DNA of 64,000 nucleotides from Microcoleus sp. bin48.metabat.b7b8b9.023 (GCF_013299185.1 NZ_JAAFKG010000014.1:57244-121243), one strand, 5' to 3'; positions 26,138-36,700 are shown, counted from the first letter of the stretch. Numbers and translations are program-made. Notes: generated from the sequence alone by a model not told the origin.

Positions 26138-26512
26138 ATGCCACCTGAAGTGATTTTTGGAAATGCGGGTGCTGAAGGTGCAAGTCGCGGCGGTTGGTTT
26201 GCGGGTCACTTTATAACGCCCGAAGATGACGCGCGATCGACTTCTGCGTTAGAGGTAAAATGGGGCGTTCACACAGCGGGAGATTGCAGGACTCAGTGGG
26301 CGGTAAATGCGGCAGCAACTACGCTTTCTATTCTGGTAAAAGGGCGGTTTCGCTTGCAATTTCCTTCGCAAGAAATCTTGCTGTGTTGTGAAGGAGATTA
26401 TGCTCTCTGGCTGCCGGGAGTGCCTCATTATTGGTCGGCCGAGGAGGATTCGGTTATCGTGACTGTGCGGTGGCCTTCGGTGTCGGGAGATAGTTCTGCG
26501 ATTAAGAATTAA
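26138..26512 (+). CDS. Cupin-like small protein
   Basis: A 124-residue protein with a beta-rich pattern resembling a single cupin barrel (VKWGVHTAGD..., LSILVKGRFRLQFPSQEILLCCEGDYALWLPGVPHYWSAEEDSVIVTVRW). HTAGD and PGVPHYW would supply metal-site histidines. Similar cyanobacterial proteins are often mislabelled as signal peptidase I in databases, as I recall. The 3' end overlaps the convergent galK by 11 bases. The role is unknown. Confidence 0.7.
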   Translation: MPPEVIFGNAGAEGASRGGWFAGHFITPEDDARSTSALEVKWGVHTAGDCRTQWAVNAAATTLSILVKGRFRLQFPSQEILLCCEGDYALWLPGVPHYWSAEEDSVIVTVRWPSVSGDSSAIKN

Positions 26513-27581
26513 CTTGAACTTCGGGAACTAAAACGCGACCATTATAACCCGCCCGCTGGTAGCGATCGATCGCCTCTGATGCAATAACATCGGCTTTCCC
26601 ACTCTTAACCAGTGCAACACAAGCACCACCAAAACCTCCGCCCGTCAGCCTCGCGCCGAAAACTCCGGGGATTGACTGCAAGATTGCCGCCAAGGCATCT
26701 ACTGCAACCACCGAAACTTCGTAGTCGTCGCGCAAACTCGCATGGGAAGCATTCATTAAATCGCCGAAACGTTCGGCTGGTAAAGATTTTACAGCTTGCA
26801 GCACGCGGTTGTTTTCGGTGACGACGTGGCGCGATCGCCTTTTTAGGGGTTCCGGCAATACTTCCACTGCTTTGGGATCGGTGATATCCCTAAGGGCTTT
26901 AACTCCCAATATCCGGGCGGATTCTTCGCACTCAGCACGCCGCTGGTTGTAGCCGCTTCCGGCTGCTAGCTTGTGGCTTTCACCGCTGTCAATGACTAAA
27001 ATTTCTGTGCCTGTGGGAAAAGGTAGCGCGCGGTATTCGAGGCTGCGGGTGTCGAGAAATAGCATCGTTTTGGTGTCTGCTAAACTCGACGCCATTTGAT
27101 CCATGATGCCACAGTTCACCCCGGCATACCGGATTTCGGTTAGCTGTCCGATTTGAGCCAGCCGCACGTCGTCTAGGGGGAGGTTCAGCAGCGCGCGGAT
27201 TGCTCTGAGGGTGGCTATTTCTAAAGCGGCGCTGCTGGACAAACCGGCGCCGATCGGCACATCGGAGGTAATGTAGAGATTTATTGGTGGTATTTTGTAC
27301 CCTTCTTTTTCTAAAAGTCGGATGCAGCCGCAGATATAACTGACGAATTTTTGCGGTATGGTATCGTCGTCTGAAAAATTTATGAGTTCGTCATATTCGG
27401 CTGAATAAAAATGGTGTCGGGTATCGCTGCTGAAGCCAATTTGTACTGTTGTGCGCTGCCCAATCGCAGTCGGAAGTACAAATCCATCGTTGTAGTCTGT
27501 GTGTTCGCCCAGCATATTTACTCTTCCGGGCGCGCTGGCTTGGGTTTGGGGTAATGTACCAAATACTCGTTGGAATTTCAT
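26502..27581 (-). CDS. galK: Galactokinase
   Basis: A 359-residue GHMP kinase that phosphorylates galactose at C1 with ATP (Leloir pathway). The family signature PGRVNMLGEHTDYNDGFVLP is at residues 18-37. The ATP loop is PIGAGLSSSAALEIATL, and motif 3 is LTGGGFGGACVALV near the C-terminus. The length is close to the usual 380. No galT, galE or sugar transporter is nearby, so it works with genes elsewhere. The upstream region has TTGGTTATTTGTTA tandem repeats and no clear promoter. Confidence 0.94.
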   Translation of the reverse strand: MKFQRVFGTLPQTQASAPGRVNMLGEHTDYNDGFVLPTAIGQRTTVQIGFSSDTRHHFYSAEYDELINFSDDDTIPQKFVSYICGCIRLLEKEGYKIPPINLYITSDVPIGAGLSSSAALEIATLRAIRALLNLPLDDVRLAQIGQLTEIRYAGVNCGIMDQMASSLADTKTMLFLDTRSLEYRALPFPTGTEILVIDSGESHKLAAGSGYNQRRAECEESARILGVKALRDITDPKAVEVLPEPLKRRSRHVVTENNRVLQAVKSLPAERFGDLMNASHASLRDDYEVSVVAVDALAAILQSIPGVFGARLTGGGFGGACVALVKSGKADVIASEAIDRYQRAGYNGRVLVPEVQVNS

Positions 27582-27591
27582 TTTGGGAGAA

Positions 27592-27650
27592 TTGGGAATT
27601 GGTTATTGGTTATTTGTTATTGGTTATTTGTTATTGGTTATTTGGAAAAA
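27592..27650. repeat. TTGGTTATTTGTTA tandem repeats
   Basis: Heptamer-like tandem repeat (GGTTATTTGTTATT units) upstream of galK. The same class of short tandem repeats as TTGACAG but a different unit. It generates two spurious ORFs of Trp/Tyr/Leu-rich protein. Confidence 0.8.
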
Positions 27651-27857
27651 CAGCTATCCGTGTATCCGTGACTTCCGTGTCGTCAATCAAGGGAATTGGG
27701 AAGAAATAAACTTATTTTTTATCGTTAATCATTTTATGATGCCTAAGTTTTTTGCTGAATTCAACCCCTGTTTACAAAAATAAACATAACTTTAGCTTGG
27801 GAAAAAATATGGGTTGTGATAGAATGGCAGGCTAAGATTTCTCCAAGAATTCAAAAA

Positions 27858-28679
27858 ATGCGATCGACCAGACCCCGGAAACAGTTTGCTCAACATTGGC
27901 TCAAAAGCGAGAAAGCCTTAGATAAGATTGTCAAAGCGGCAAGTTTGTCGGGCGATCGCGTCCTGGAAATCGGGCCGGGCACTGGGATTCTGACTCGGCC
28001 CTTGCTTGCTGCGGCTGAGTCTGTTGTTGCGGTGGAGATCGATCGAGATTTGTGCCTAAAACTTGCCAAGCAACTAGGCAAAAACGACAACTTTTTACTG
28101 CTACAAGGCGATTTTCTGGAAATGGATTTAGAGGCTGAACTAATCGCCTTTCCCAAATTCCAAGATCCCAATAAAGTTGTTGCCAACATTCCCTACAATA
28201 TCACCGGCCCCATCCTGCAAAAACTGCTGGGAACGATATCTGTGCCGGTTGCGAAACCCTTCGATGCGATCGTCCTGTTGGTGCAGAAAGAAGTAGCCCA
28301 AAGGCTTTACGCTAAACCTGGTTCGACAGCTTTTGGCGCTTTGTCGGTGCGGGTGCAGTATTTAGCAGAATGCGAGTTAATTTGCGATGTGCCGTCTAGA
28401 GACTTTTATCCGCCTCCAAAAGTCGATTCCGCCGTGGTGCGGCTGCTGCCCCGAGTGATAGAAACGCCAGCAGTTAATCCGCGTTATTTAGAGACTTTAG
28501 TCAAGTTGGGATTTGGCAGCAAGCGCAAGATGCTGCGTAATAATTTAAAAGGATCTGTGGATTTAGATAAACTCGTTCAATTGTTAGAAAAGTTACAGAT
28601 AAATCCTCAATCTCGCGCTGAAGATTTAAGCGTGGCGCAATGGGTAAATTTGAGCAATAATTTGTGTGCCGATGACTAG
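27858..28679 (+). CDS. rsmA: 16S rRNA dimethyladenosine transferase RsmA (KsgA)
   Basis: About 273 residues from MRSTRPRKQFAQHWLKS; the ORF-track start at 27816 adds 14 non-conserved residues. The enzyme dimethylates the two adjacent adenosines in helix 45 of 16S rRNA during 30S maturation. Motifs are FAQHWL (substrate/SAM), VLEIGPGTGILTRPLL (motif I), VAVEIDRDL, and the catalytic NIPYNITGPIL. The C-terminal helical domain is complete. ispE follows 430 bases later on the same strand, an arrangement I recall in other cyanobacteria. Confidence 0.95.
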   Translation: MRSTRPRKQFAQHWLKSEKALDKIVKAASLSGDRVLEIGPGTGILTRPLLAAAESVVAVEIDRDLCLKLAKQLGKNDNFLLLQGDFLEMDLEAELIAFPKFQDPNKVVANIPYNITGPILQKLLGTISVPVAKPFDAIVLLVQKEVAQRLYAKPGSTAFGALSVRVQYLAECELICDVPSRDFYPPPKVDSAVVRLLPRVIETPAVNPRYLETLVKLGFGSKRKMLRNNLKGSVDLDKLVQLLEKLQINPQSRAEDLSVAQWVNLSNNLCADD

Positions 28680-29112
28680 AATTCTTGCACTCCCAAGCTT
28701 TCTTATCTGGAAATAATCTGGGTTGCATCTGCGGTTCGCCTATCAATCAAAGATTTATGCAAAAAGTCTACTGATGACTGATGATTAATAACGTTCGCGA
28801 ACTCTTGTTTACTCGCAAAACATGACTGATGAATAATGACTAATGACTTTCGCGTTTGGAAATAAAGTAAACCAGTGTAATCGGGAGCGAGAAATAGGCG
28901 ATCGCGATTATTGAATCTGAGGCTACGTGCAGCCAGACTAACTTGGTCTGCCATCGATAACAGTGCCCGTGGGGAATAAATGACCCCGAACTAAAAAAAG
29001 TTTTCCACATTTCCTGCATAATATTTCCTTTGAGTTGTGAGAAAATGTAGTCTGACTGGTGTCAATTAATTTCTTCAACCAGGGGTTTCTTTCACCCGCG
29101 GCTTAATCACCT
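28680..29112. other. rsmA-ispE gap
   Basis: These 433 bases show only low-complexity repeats (TGACTGATGAATAATGACTA, about 28770-28850) and short non-conserved ORFs on the minus strand. No terminator or RNA gene is convincing. Confidence 0.5.
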
Positions 29113-30090
29113 ATGCGTTCATATTCTCTGCTAGCTTCAGCAAAAATCAATCTGTATTTGGAGATAATAGGCGATCGCCCCGACGGATATCACGAACTGG
29201 CGATGGTGCTTCAAAGCATAGATTTGGCCGATCGAATTGACTTGCGCGCGATCGGAACGGACACGATCCGCGTGCGCTGCGATCACCCCCAAGTCCCCCC
29301 GGACAAGAATAATCTGGCTTATCGGGCGGCGGATTTGTTGGCGCAGCAATTTCCAGATGCTTTGGCGAAATACGGCGGAGTCGAGATTGCCATTCACAAG
29401 CAGATTCCGGTGGCCGCGGGGCTCGCCGGCGGTTCTGCAAATGCTGCCGCAGTTTTAGTCGGGATGGACTTGCTGTGGCAATTGGGACTCACTCAATCGG
29501 AGTTGCAAGAGTTGGGCGGAACTCTGGGTTCTGATGTGCCTTTTTGCATTGGAGGAGGTACGGCTCTGGCAACAGGTCGTGGGGATAAACTCTCTCCCCT
29601 GCCCGATCTGGGTGGTTTTTGTGTGGTGCTGGCGAAGTTTCGCAATCTCAGTATTTCTACTGCATGGTCGTATCAAACTTATCGCAAACAGTTCAGTAGT
29701 TCCTATTGTGCGCCCGAAGATTTGGAATGTCGGCGCCAAAGGCTGCATTCAGGGCCGATGGTGGGGGCGATCGCGCAAAAAGATCGATCGAAAATTGGTC
29801 AATTGCTGCACAACGATTTAGAAAAAGTTGCTTTACCCGTGTACCCGCAGGTGTTGCAATTGCGGGAGGCTTTTGAGTCGGCGGGGGTTTTGGGTGCGAT
29901 GATGTCTGGTTCCGGGCCGACGGTGTTTGCACTCTGTGAGTCTCCAGAGCAGGCTCAGCAAGTTCTGGAACGGGTGAAAAGTGCGATCGCTTCTCCTGAT
30001 TTGGATTTTTGGGTAGCAAAGTTTAGCAATACTGGGATTCGGATTTTTTCGGAAGGAAATGACACGAAACCGCCGATTGTGAGGGTGTAA
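29113..30090 (+). CDS. ispE: 4-diphosphocytidyl-2-C-methyl-D-erythritol kinase
   Basis: A 325-residue GHMP kinase of the MEP isoprenoid pathway; it phosphorylates CDP-ME at the 2-hydroxyl. The N-terminal AKINLYLEIIGDRPDGYHEL is diagnostic, with catalytic Lys in AKIN and His in DGYHE. The ATP loop is PVAAGLAGGSANAAAVL, and motif 3 is MMSGSGPTVFAL. The length is normal. It supplies precursors for carotenoids, including the CrtO product, and the prenyl chains used by CtaB. The DUF3082 gene downstream is a typical cyanobacterial neighbour. Confidence 0.96.
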   Translation: MRSYSLLASAKINLYLEIIGDRPDGYHELAMVLQSIDLADRIDLRAIGTDTIRVRCDHPQVPPDKNNLAYRAADLLAQQFPDALAKYGGVEIAIHKQIPVAAGLAGGSANAAAVLVGMDLLWQLGLTQSELQELGGTLGSDVPFCIGGGTALATGRGDKLSPLPDLGGFCVVLAKFRNLSISTAWSYQTYRKQFSSSYCAPEDLECRRQRLHSGPMVGAIAQKDRSKIGQLLHNDLEKVALPVYPQVLQLREAFESAGVLGAMMSGSGPTVFALCESPEQAQQVLERVKSAIASPDLDFWVAKFSNTGIRIFSEGNDTKPPIVRV

Positions 30091-30295
30091 CTCGCTGTCG
30101 GGTGCGATCGCGATCGTCGTTTAAATGTCAGTGGGGGCGATCCTCTCCGAGGGCTGCGCTAACGGCAAAAATGAATCTAACTTTGCGCGGAGTCTATTAA
30201 GGTCGCAGAACTGATAAAATGACATGAAACACCGATTTTAGTTTTGGTAAATTAACCAGAAATCTAAAATCTAAAATCTAAAATCTAAAATCGCC

Positions 30296-30649
30296 ATGGC
30301 TGATTTAACTAATCCAAATTCTACTTCTGAACCTCTAAGTTCGGCGCGGGATATAACGCCTGTATCTCCCAAGCAGCCGACTGTTTTGCGGTGCGTGATT
30401 GGTTCGCTGATCGCGAGTGTGTTCGCTTTTGGTTTGTATTCGCTAACTATGTCGATCGCTCTAAATTTTGCTAGCAAGCCGCTGCATTCCGCCAATATTA
30501 CTGTGCTTAAAATTAGTGTCGCCGTGCGAACTTTAGTAGTGGGAATGGTGGCTTTAGGTACGGGCGTTTTTGGGCTGGCGGCTGTCGGTTTAATGCTGCT
30601 GGGTTTGCAAATTGGGATTCAAAAGCTGGTGAAGAAACCCGCAGCTTGA
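30296..30649 (+). CDS. DUF3082 family membrane protein
   Basis: A 117-residue protein with a hydrophilic N-terminus (about 30 residues) and two or three membrane helices (VIGSLIASVFAFGLYSLTMSIAL, and VAVRTLVVGMVALGTGVFGLAAVGLMLLGLQIG). The sequence and the location after ispE match the cyanobacteria/plastid DUF3082 family, whose role is unknown. It is preceded by short AAATCTA tandem repeats (30255-30292), which place its promoter or leader in repeat DNA. Confidence 0.85.
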   Translation: MADLTNPNSTSEPLSSARDITPVSPKQPTVLRCVIGSLIASVFAFGLYSLTMSIALNFASKPLHSANITVLKISVAVRTLVVGMVALGTGVFGLAAVGLMLLGLQIGIQKLVKKPAA

Positions 30650-30710
30650 AACTATCAGCCCACAGAAAATCTCGCCTGCAAGCTGAATACTTAATAGTAA
30701 GATCGAAACA

Positions 30711-31349
30711 ATGGAATTATTTACGATCGGACACTCCAATCACAGTATTGAAGCGTTTATTTTGCTGTTACAACAACACGGAATCACAGCGGTTGCGGAC
30801 GTGCGATCGCATCCTTTCAGCCGCTATTTACCTCATTTTAATAAATCAGAAATTACAGATTCTCTGTCTGCTGCGGGCATTCAATATGTTTTTTTGGGGC
30901 AAGAATTGGGTGCGAGGCCGGAAGACTTAAGCTGTTACGATACTAGCGGTAAAGCTTTGTACGATCGCATAGCAGCGACTCCTCTATTTGCCTCAGGAAT
31001 TCAACGCTTGCTCAAAGGCACCACTAATTATAAAATTAGTTTAATGTGTGCGGAAAAAGACCCGATTACTTGTCACCGCACTATTTTAGTTTGCCACAAA
31101 CTCAAGGAATTTAATTTGCAAATAAATCATATTCTGTCCGATGGCAGTGTAGAATCGCACCAGGATGTAGAAGCAAGACTTTTGAGCAAGTTTAACAAAG
31201 GTAAAAACAAAGGTAAAAACAACAATCAGCCAATTCAGTTAAGCTTGTTTGAATTAGAACCTCAAGTTAAAGATGAAATAGTTGATTTAGAAACAGCTTA
31301 TTATCGTTACGGATTGGAAATCGCGTATGTCACCAAAGAAAGCAATTAA
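30711..31349 (+). CDS. DUF488 family protein
   Basis: A 212-residue protein. MELFTIGHSNHSIEAFILLLQQHGITAVADVRSHPFSRYLPHFN is the standard DUF488 start, and LMCAEKDPITCHRTILVCHKL contains the conserved Cys and CHR motif. The C-terminal 70 residues (KNKGKNNNQPIQLSLFELEPQ) are a low-complexity extension. The function is unproven. The next gene, a second DUF488, started inside its 3' end (ATG at 31327, 23-base overlap) but is broken. Confidence 0.88.
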   Translation: MELFTIGHSNHSIEAFILLLQQHGITAVADVRSHPFSRYLPHFNKSEITDSLSAAGIQYVFLGQELGARPEDLSCYDTSGKALYDRIAATPLFASGIQRLLKGTTNYKISLMCAEKDPITCHRTILVCHKLKEFNLQINHILSDGSVESHQDVEARLLSKFNKGKNKGKNNNQPIQLSLFELEPQVKDEIVDLETAYYRYGLEIAYVTKESN

Positions 31350-31458
31350 TTTATTTACAATTGGTTTTACTCAAAAAAGTGCCGAGCAATTTTTTGATAC
31401 TTTGATAAAAGCCGGAGTTAGGTACGTTGTTGGGCTTCAGCCCTCTTATATTTATTAG
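31327..31458 (+). pseudogene. Second DUF488 gene, truncated by repeats
   Basis: The translation MSPKKAINLFTIGFTQKSAEQFFDTLIKAGVR matches the N-terminal 32 residues of DUF488. After GVR the frame enters repeat DNA (TACGTTGTTGGGCTTCAGCC) and stops at 31456. It overlaps the intact DUF488 gene by 23 bases, so the pair was translationally coupled before the insertion. It was not in the ORF track because of its length. Confidence 0.85.
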
Positions 31459-31700
31459 ATACTAAGTGAGGCAACATCAATCAAAAACTCGATTTGCCGG
31501 AGTTAGGTACGTTGTTGGGCTTCAGCCCTCTTATATTTATTAGATAGTAAGCGAGGCAACATCAAAAATTCTATTTACAGTTATACCTCATCTTTCTGAT
31601 AAATTCTATAGCCTTTCTCAAAAACATGAGGTATGACTGACAGCTTCTATAACCCTTAAACGAAGAAGGGCCCAAGCCCAACAACATACCTCATCTTTAT
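31419..31700. mobile_element. TA-type MITE cluster (truncated, head-to-head copies)
   Basis: AGGTACGTTGTTGGGCTTCA occurs at 31419 and again at 31504, an 85-base direct duplication. The second leads to ACCTCATCTTTCTGATAAATTCTATA (a reverse MITE ending 31610), which abuts a forward copy (TATAGCCTTTCTCAAAAACA, 31607) truncated near 31700. The rest of the gap to 31982 is A/T-rich with no gene. Confidence 0.75.
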
Positions 31701-31982
31701 TAATGTAAGGAGATAATCCTTGTTAGAACTTGTTAGAAGTTGATTGCGGGTGTGATTGAGTTGGAGGAAGATATTATTTATTATTGATTAGCTGGCGTTT
31801 TGATTGAAATGGCGATCGATTCTTGATTTTTGATTAATTTTAGTAACAACTCTTGACATCGCATACATTTGAAATTATGGTAGGGCGATCGGCGCGCGGC
31901 ATAGGTTTAGAGATTTTGTTCGAGATTTAACATTCTTCGTGCTATAATTCTGCGGGACTGTAGCAGAAAGGGGTGCTTTTTC

Positions 31983-32693
31983 ATGAAAGCAGAATTTTAT
32001 TATGACTGTCACAGATATATTTGCAGCTTAGTTCAAGTTGATTTTGTCAAAGAATTAAAAATTAAAAATCATCAAGGTTTTGTGTTGGCTGTCAAGCAAG
32101 GAGAAAAGATTGGACTTTTGGGGAAAAGTCGCCATAATGCTAAACAAGTTGATGTGTCTAAGCCGCATTTTTATAATGTAATTAAAGCAGCAATGAGCGC
32201 TTTGGAATTAGAAACTAGAAATGAAGTCATATTAGAGAGAAATCGAACTATTGCTGATGGCGAAGAAATGATTCAGCAGCAAAACCGAGAAATTCGCGTT
32301 TTGAATGAACAGCTTAGAATTCAAGCGACTCAGATTGAGCATTTGTCAAGGGAAAACCAGCAGTTATCGTTGCAGTTAGTTGAGAAGGAAATTAGAGAAA
32401 CTCAAATTAGTCAAGAAATTGAGGAAGATTTAGCGGCGGAAATTGACGATGGGGTTGGGGAAGCTGAGATTAGTGAAGCCATGGATGAATTGCCGATTTT
32501 AGATTCTGGATTTGGATTGGAGTTAGTCGAACATCAGCAGGATTTGCAGGATGTTGAGAAAGCTGAAGAAATCAGCGGAGGCGAGGTTGAAATTGTGGAT
32601 TTAGAAATTGTAGAAAAAGTAGAAGTTCCAGCCGAAAGTGAAATTAAGCACTTGCCTAAAAGAGGTTCACAGAGAAAGATGAGAAAGAAATAA
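31983..32693 (+). CDS. Hypothetical coiled-coil protein
   Basis: A 236-residue protein preceded by GAAAGGGG. Residues 1-85 may be a small folded domain (FYYDCHRYICSLVQVDFVKELKIKNHQGFVLAVKQGEK). Residues about 85-140 form a coiled coil (NREIRVLNEQLRIQATQIEHLSRENQQLSLQLVEKE). The rest is very acidic, ending in a basic tail (RGSQRKMRKK). No family is recognised. The A+T content is higher than in the neighbours, which could mean later acquisition or relaxed selection. Confidence 0.65.
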   Translation: MKAEFYYDCHRYICSLVQVDFVKELKIKNHQGFVLAVKQGEKIGLLGKSRHNAKQVDVSKPHFYNVIKAAMSALELETRNEVILERNRTIADGEEMIQQQNREIRVLNEQLRIQATQIEHLSRENQQLSLQLVEKEIRETQISQEIEEDLAAEIDDGVGEAEISEAMDELPILDSGFGLELVEHQQDLQDVEKAEEISGGEVEIVDLEIVEKVEVPAESEIKHLPKRGSQRKMRKK

Positions 32694-32725
32694 TGAAAAA
32701 TTATAATTGTTTTTAAACAGTCAAA

Positions 32726-32784
32726 GGTTCGTAGTGAGGACTTCAGTCCGCATCAAATGCAAGGGCTGAAGTCCTCACTACGAA
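32726..32784. repeat. Inverted repeat of the GGACTTCAGTCC family
   Basis: GGTTCGTAGTGAGGACTTCA pairs with TGAAGTCCTCACTACGAAAC. A single copy; the family is amplified 4.5 kb downstream. Confidence 0.8.
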
Positions 32785-32819
32785 ACGGGTGCATCTCATT
32801 TTTGCAAATATATTCGTAG

Positions 32820-32976
32820 GGGCGAAGCATTTCGGCAGTAAATCTCTGGTTCTCATTCATAAATTATGTGCCGAAATGCTTCGCCCTTGCCAAATTGAGT
32901 TTTTGAAGAGGGCGAAGCATGACCGCATATAATTTATTAGTTATAATCTTATATTGACAGCGGTCATGCTTCGCCC
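32820..32976. repeat. Two GGGCGAAGCAT inverted repeats
   Basis: 32820-32886 has arms GGGCGAAGCATTTCGGCA and TGCCGAAATGCTTCGCCC; 32909-32976 has GGGCGAAGCATGACCGC and GCGGTCATGCTTCGCCC. The inner four or so base pairs differ between the two but pairing is kept in each. No gene lies in 32694-33057. Confidence 0.82.
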
Positions 32977-33057
32977 CTACACACATATTTGCAAAGCTGA
33001 AGAACACCCTATGAGGCGACTTATTTTATGTGGCGACACACCCTACTAATACTAAGC

Positions 33058-33621
33058 TTATAGCATTTTTAGTCGGGATTTCTCGGCGATTAGGTACTCC
33101 GGTACCCAAAAACGATCGACAGACATGAGAATAGCTACAGATATGAAAATATCAATATTTTCTCCCATTTCCTCAGTGGGCAATAAGCCAAATAATTCGT
33201 CGAATTCCTTGACATCTGCTAAAATATTATCAATGTCTTCTACAAGTTCGTCCGGGTAAATGCAGTGGATTCCTCTCTCATCTTCATAATATGCTTCTTC
33301 GTCAGGAAAGAATTGTGAGGGTTTGAGTGTTTCCATCAGATAATCTAGCTTGTGAAATTCTGTTTCAGGAACGATCGCAGCTAGATCTTTCCCTGCTTGC
33401 TGTAAAATAAAACGATCGCCCTTTTGCATCACTCGTTTCACGATCGCGATCGCATTTTCGCAAAATTCCTCAACAGTTAAGTGGAAAAACCCCTCAGAGT
33501 CGATCGCCAGTTTAGCGCCCGCAGCCGCGCCCACAGCAGAATTTTGACAATTATCCAGGGCGATCGGTAAGATCGTAGGTGCGATCGAACTACGGTCAGC
33601 AGCATTAAATCCTTCAGTCAT
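33058..33621 (-). CDS. Hypothetical protein with Phd/YefM-like segment
   Basis: 187 residues from MTEGFNAADRSS; GAGGA nine bases upstream supports this start over the track start. The segment IAIVKRVMQKGDRFILQQAGKDLAAIVPETEFHKLDYLMETL (about residues 75-115) resembles Phd/YefM antitoxins, where an ILxxxGKxxAxIVPxxEF pattern is common. The N-terminal extension and acidic C-terminus (VEDIDNILADVKEFDELFG) are unusual for antitoxins. No toxin is adjacent. The function is uncertain. Confidence 0.6.
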   Translation of the reverse strand: MTEGFNAADRSSIAPTILPIALDNCQNSAVGAAAGAKLAIDSEGFFHLTVEEFCENAIAIVKRVMQKGDRFILQQAGKDLAAIVPETEFHKLDYLMETLKPSQFFPDEEAYYEDERGIHCIYPDELVEDIDNILADVKEFDELFGLLPTEEMGENIDIFISVAILMSVDRFWVPEYLIAEKSRLKML

Positions 33622-33711
33622 CAGTCGTTCCTCAAGATACGCATAATTGTTGACAATATTGCACAATAGAGAAAATTGTAAATATATAGCACCTACGTCT
33701 TTTTACCGCTG

Positions 33712-36700
33712 ATGAATAGCAAATTTCTCGATCGACTCCACCACCCCTCGCGCCCAGTCATCGTCTTCGACGGCGCCATGGGAACCAACCTGCAAGTCCA
33801 AAACCTCACCGCAGAAGACTTCGGCGGTAAAGAATACGAAGGCTGTAACGAATATCTCGTGCACACCAAGCCGGAAGCAGTCGCCATCGTGCACCGAGGA
33901 TTCCTCGAAGCAGGCGCCGATGTCATCGAAACAGACACCTTCGGCGCTGCTTCCATCGTGCTCGCGGAGTACGATTTAGCAGACAAAGCCTATTATCTCA
34001 ACAAAACGGCGGCTGAACTCGCCAAGAATATCGCAGCAGAATTTGACACGCCCGAAAAACCGAGATTTGTCGCAGGATCGATCGGCCCTGGCACCAAATT
34101 GCCAACCTTAGGACACATTGATTTTGACACGCTTACCGCCGCTTTTACCGAACAAGCAGAAGGACTTTATGACGGTGGCGTTGACTTATTTATTGTCGAA
34201 ACTTGTCAAGATGTACTGCAAATTAAATCAGCATTAAATGCCATTGAAGAAGTATTTAAGAAAAAAGGTGCGCGGATTCCGTTAATGGTATCAGTCACAA
34301 TGGAAGCCACCGGCACAATGTTAGTCGGTTCCGACATCAGCGCCGCTTTAGCTATTTTGCAGCCCTATCCCATAGATATTTTAGGATTAAACTGCGCCAC
34401 CGGGCCCGATCGCATGGCGGAACACGTCAAATATCTATCCGAACATTCGCCCTTCGTGGTTTCCTGCGTACCAAACGCTGGTTTACCCGAAAACATTGGC
34501 GGCCACGCACACTACAAACTGACGCCGATTGAATTAAAAATGGCCTTGATGCGCTTCGTCGAAGACTTAGGCGTGCAAGTCATCGGCGGCTGCTGTGGCA
34601 CTCGCTACGATCACATCCGCGAACTGTCAGAAATTGGCACAACTCTTAAACCCAAGATTCGCGAAATTACTTGGGAACCAGCCGCTGCTTCAATTTATAG
34701 CGCCCAACCCTACGAACAAGAAAATTCCTTCTTAATTGTCGGGGAAAAACTCAACGCTAGCGGTTCCAAAAAATGCCGCGATTTGCTAAACGCTGAAGAC
34801 TGGGACGGTTTAGTAGCAATGGCTAGAGAACAAGTGCGAGAAGGCGCGCACGTTCTCGATGTCAACGTCGATTATGTCGGGCGCGACGGCGTGCGCGATA
34901 TGAAAGAATTAGTTTCTCGCGTTGTGACTAATGCAACTCTGCCTTTAATGCTGGATTCCACCGAGTGGGAAAAGATGGAAGCTGGCTTAAAAGTGGCGGG
35001 CGGCAAATGTTTGCTAAATTCTACCAACTATGAAGACGGAGAACCGCGTTTTTATCAAGTTTTGGAGTTGGCGAAAAAATACGGCGCGGGGATTGTGATC
35101 GGGACGATTGACGAAGACGGGATGGCGCGAACTGCTGACCAAAAATTTGCGATCGCCCAACGCGCCTACAACGCTGCCCTCGCCTACGGAATTCCCGCCT
35201 CAGAACTCTTTTTTGACACCCTGGCTTTGCCAATTTCTACCGGGATTGAAGAAGACCGAAAAAACGGCAAAGCTACCATCGAATCCATCCGCCGCATCCG
35301 CCAAGAATTGCCGGGATGTCACGTGATTTTGGGAGTTTCTAACATTTCCTTTGGCTTGAATCCGGCGGCGCGCCAAGTTCTCAATTCCATGTTTTTGCAC
35401 GAAGCGATGCAGGCGGGGATGGATTCGGCTATTATCAGCGCTAATAAGATTTTGCCGATCGCCAAAATCGACCCCAAACACCAAGAAATCTGCCGCAAAC
35501 TGATCTACGACCAACGCGAGTTCGACGGCGATATTTGCGTTTACGACCCCTTGGGCGACCTGACAACGGTGTTTGCGGGCAAAACTACCAAGCGCGATCG
35601 TACCCAAGACGAAAACCTCCCCGTCGAAGAACGATTGAAGCGCCACATCATCGACGGCGAACGCATCGGCCTCGACATCCAACTAGCCAAAGCATTAGAA
35701 ACCTATCCGCCACTGCAAATTATCAATACCTTCTTGTTAGATGGGATGAAAGTAGTCGGAGAATTGTTCGGATCGGGACAAATGCAATTGCCATTTGTAT
35801 TGCAGTCAGCAGAAACCATGAAAGCGGCAGTTGCTTATTTAGAACCGTACATGGAAAAGTCCGAATCCGGGGACAATGCTAAAGGCACATTTATCATTGC
35901 AACTGTCAAAGGCGACGTTCACGACATCGGCAAAAACTTAGTTGATATTATCCTATCAAACAACGGCTACCGAGTAATTAATTTGGGAATTAAACAGCCA
36001 GTTGACAATATCATCGAAGCCTACGAAAAGCACAAAGCTGATTGTATCGCCATGAGTGGCTTGCTGGTAAAATCTACCGCATTTATGAAGGAAAATCTGG
36101 AAGTATTCAACCAGAAAGGAATCACTGTCCCCGTAATTTTGGGAGGTGCTGCTTTGACTCCCAAGTTTGTCCATGAAGACTGCCAAAATACCTATAAAGG
36201 TAAAGTCGTTTACGGCAAAGATGCGTTTTCTGACTTGCATTTTATGGACAAACTGATGCCAGCCAAATCTGCTGGAAACTGGGAAGATTTGGCTGGATTT
36301 TTAGATGAAGTTGGGAGTGAGAATGGGGTGGTGAAAGCAGCTAAAACTTCGGCAGAAACTGCGGTTGAGGATGCGAAGAAGGCAGACACTCCGGTGATTG
36401 TTGATACCAAGCGTTCCGAAGCAGTTGATGCAAATATCGATCGCCCGAATCCTCCTTTCTGGGGAACCAAACTGTTATCGCCCGAAGAAATCCCCTTTGA
36501 AGAGCTTTTCTGGCACTTAGATTTGCAAGCATTAGTCGCGGGACAGTGGCAATTCCGCAAGCCAAAAGACCAATCGCGAGAAGAATACGATGCTTTCTTG
36601 GCAGAGAAAGTTTATCCCATACTGGAAGAATGGAAACACAAAATTATTACCGAAAAGTTACTGCATCCCCAAGCAATTTACGGGTATTTTCCTTGTCAAG

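Noticed and set aside
28703-28954. 83-aa minus-strand ORF between rsmA and ispE
   Set aside because: Covers TGACTGATGAATAATGAC low-complexity repeats and lacks any recognisable domain.
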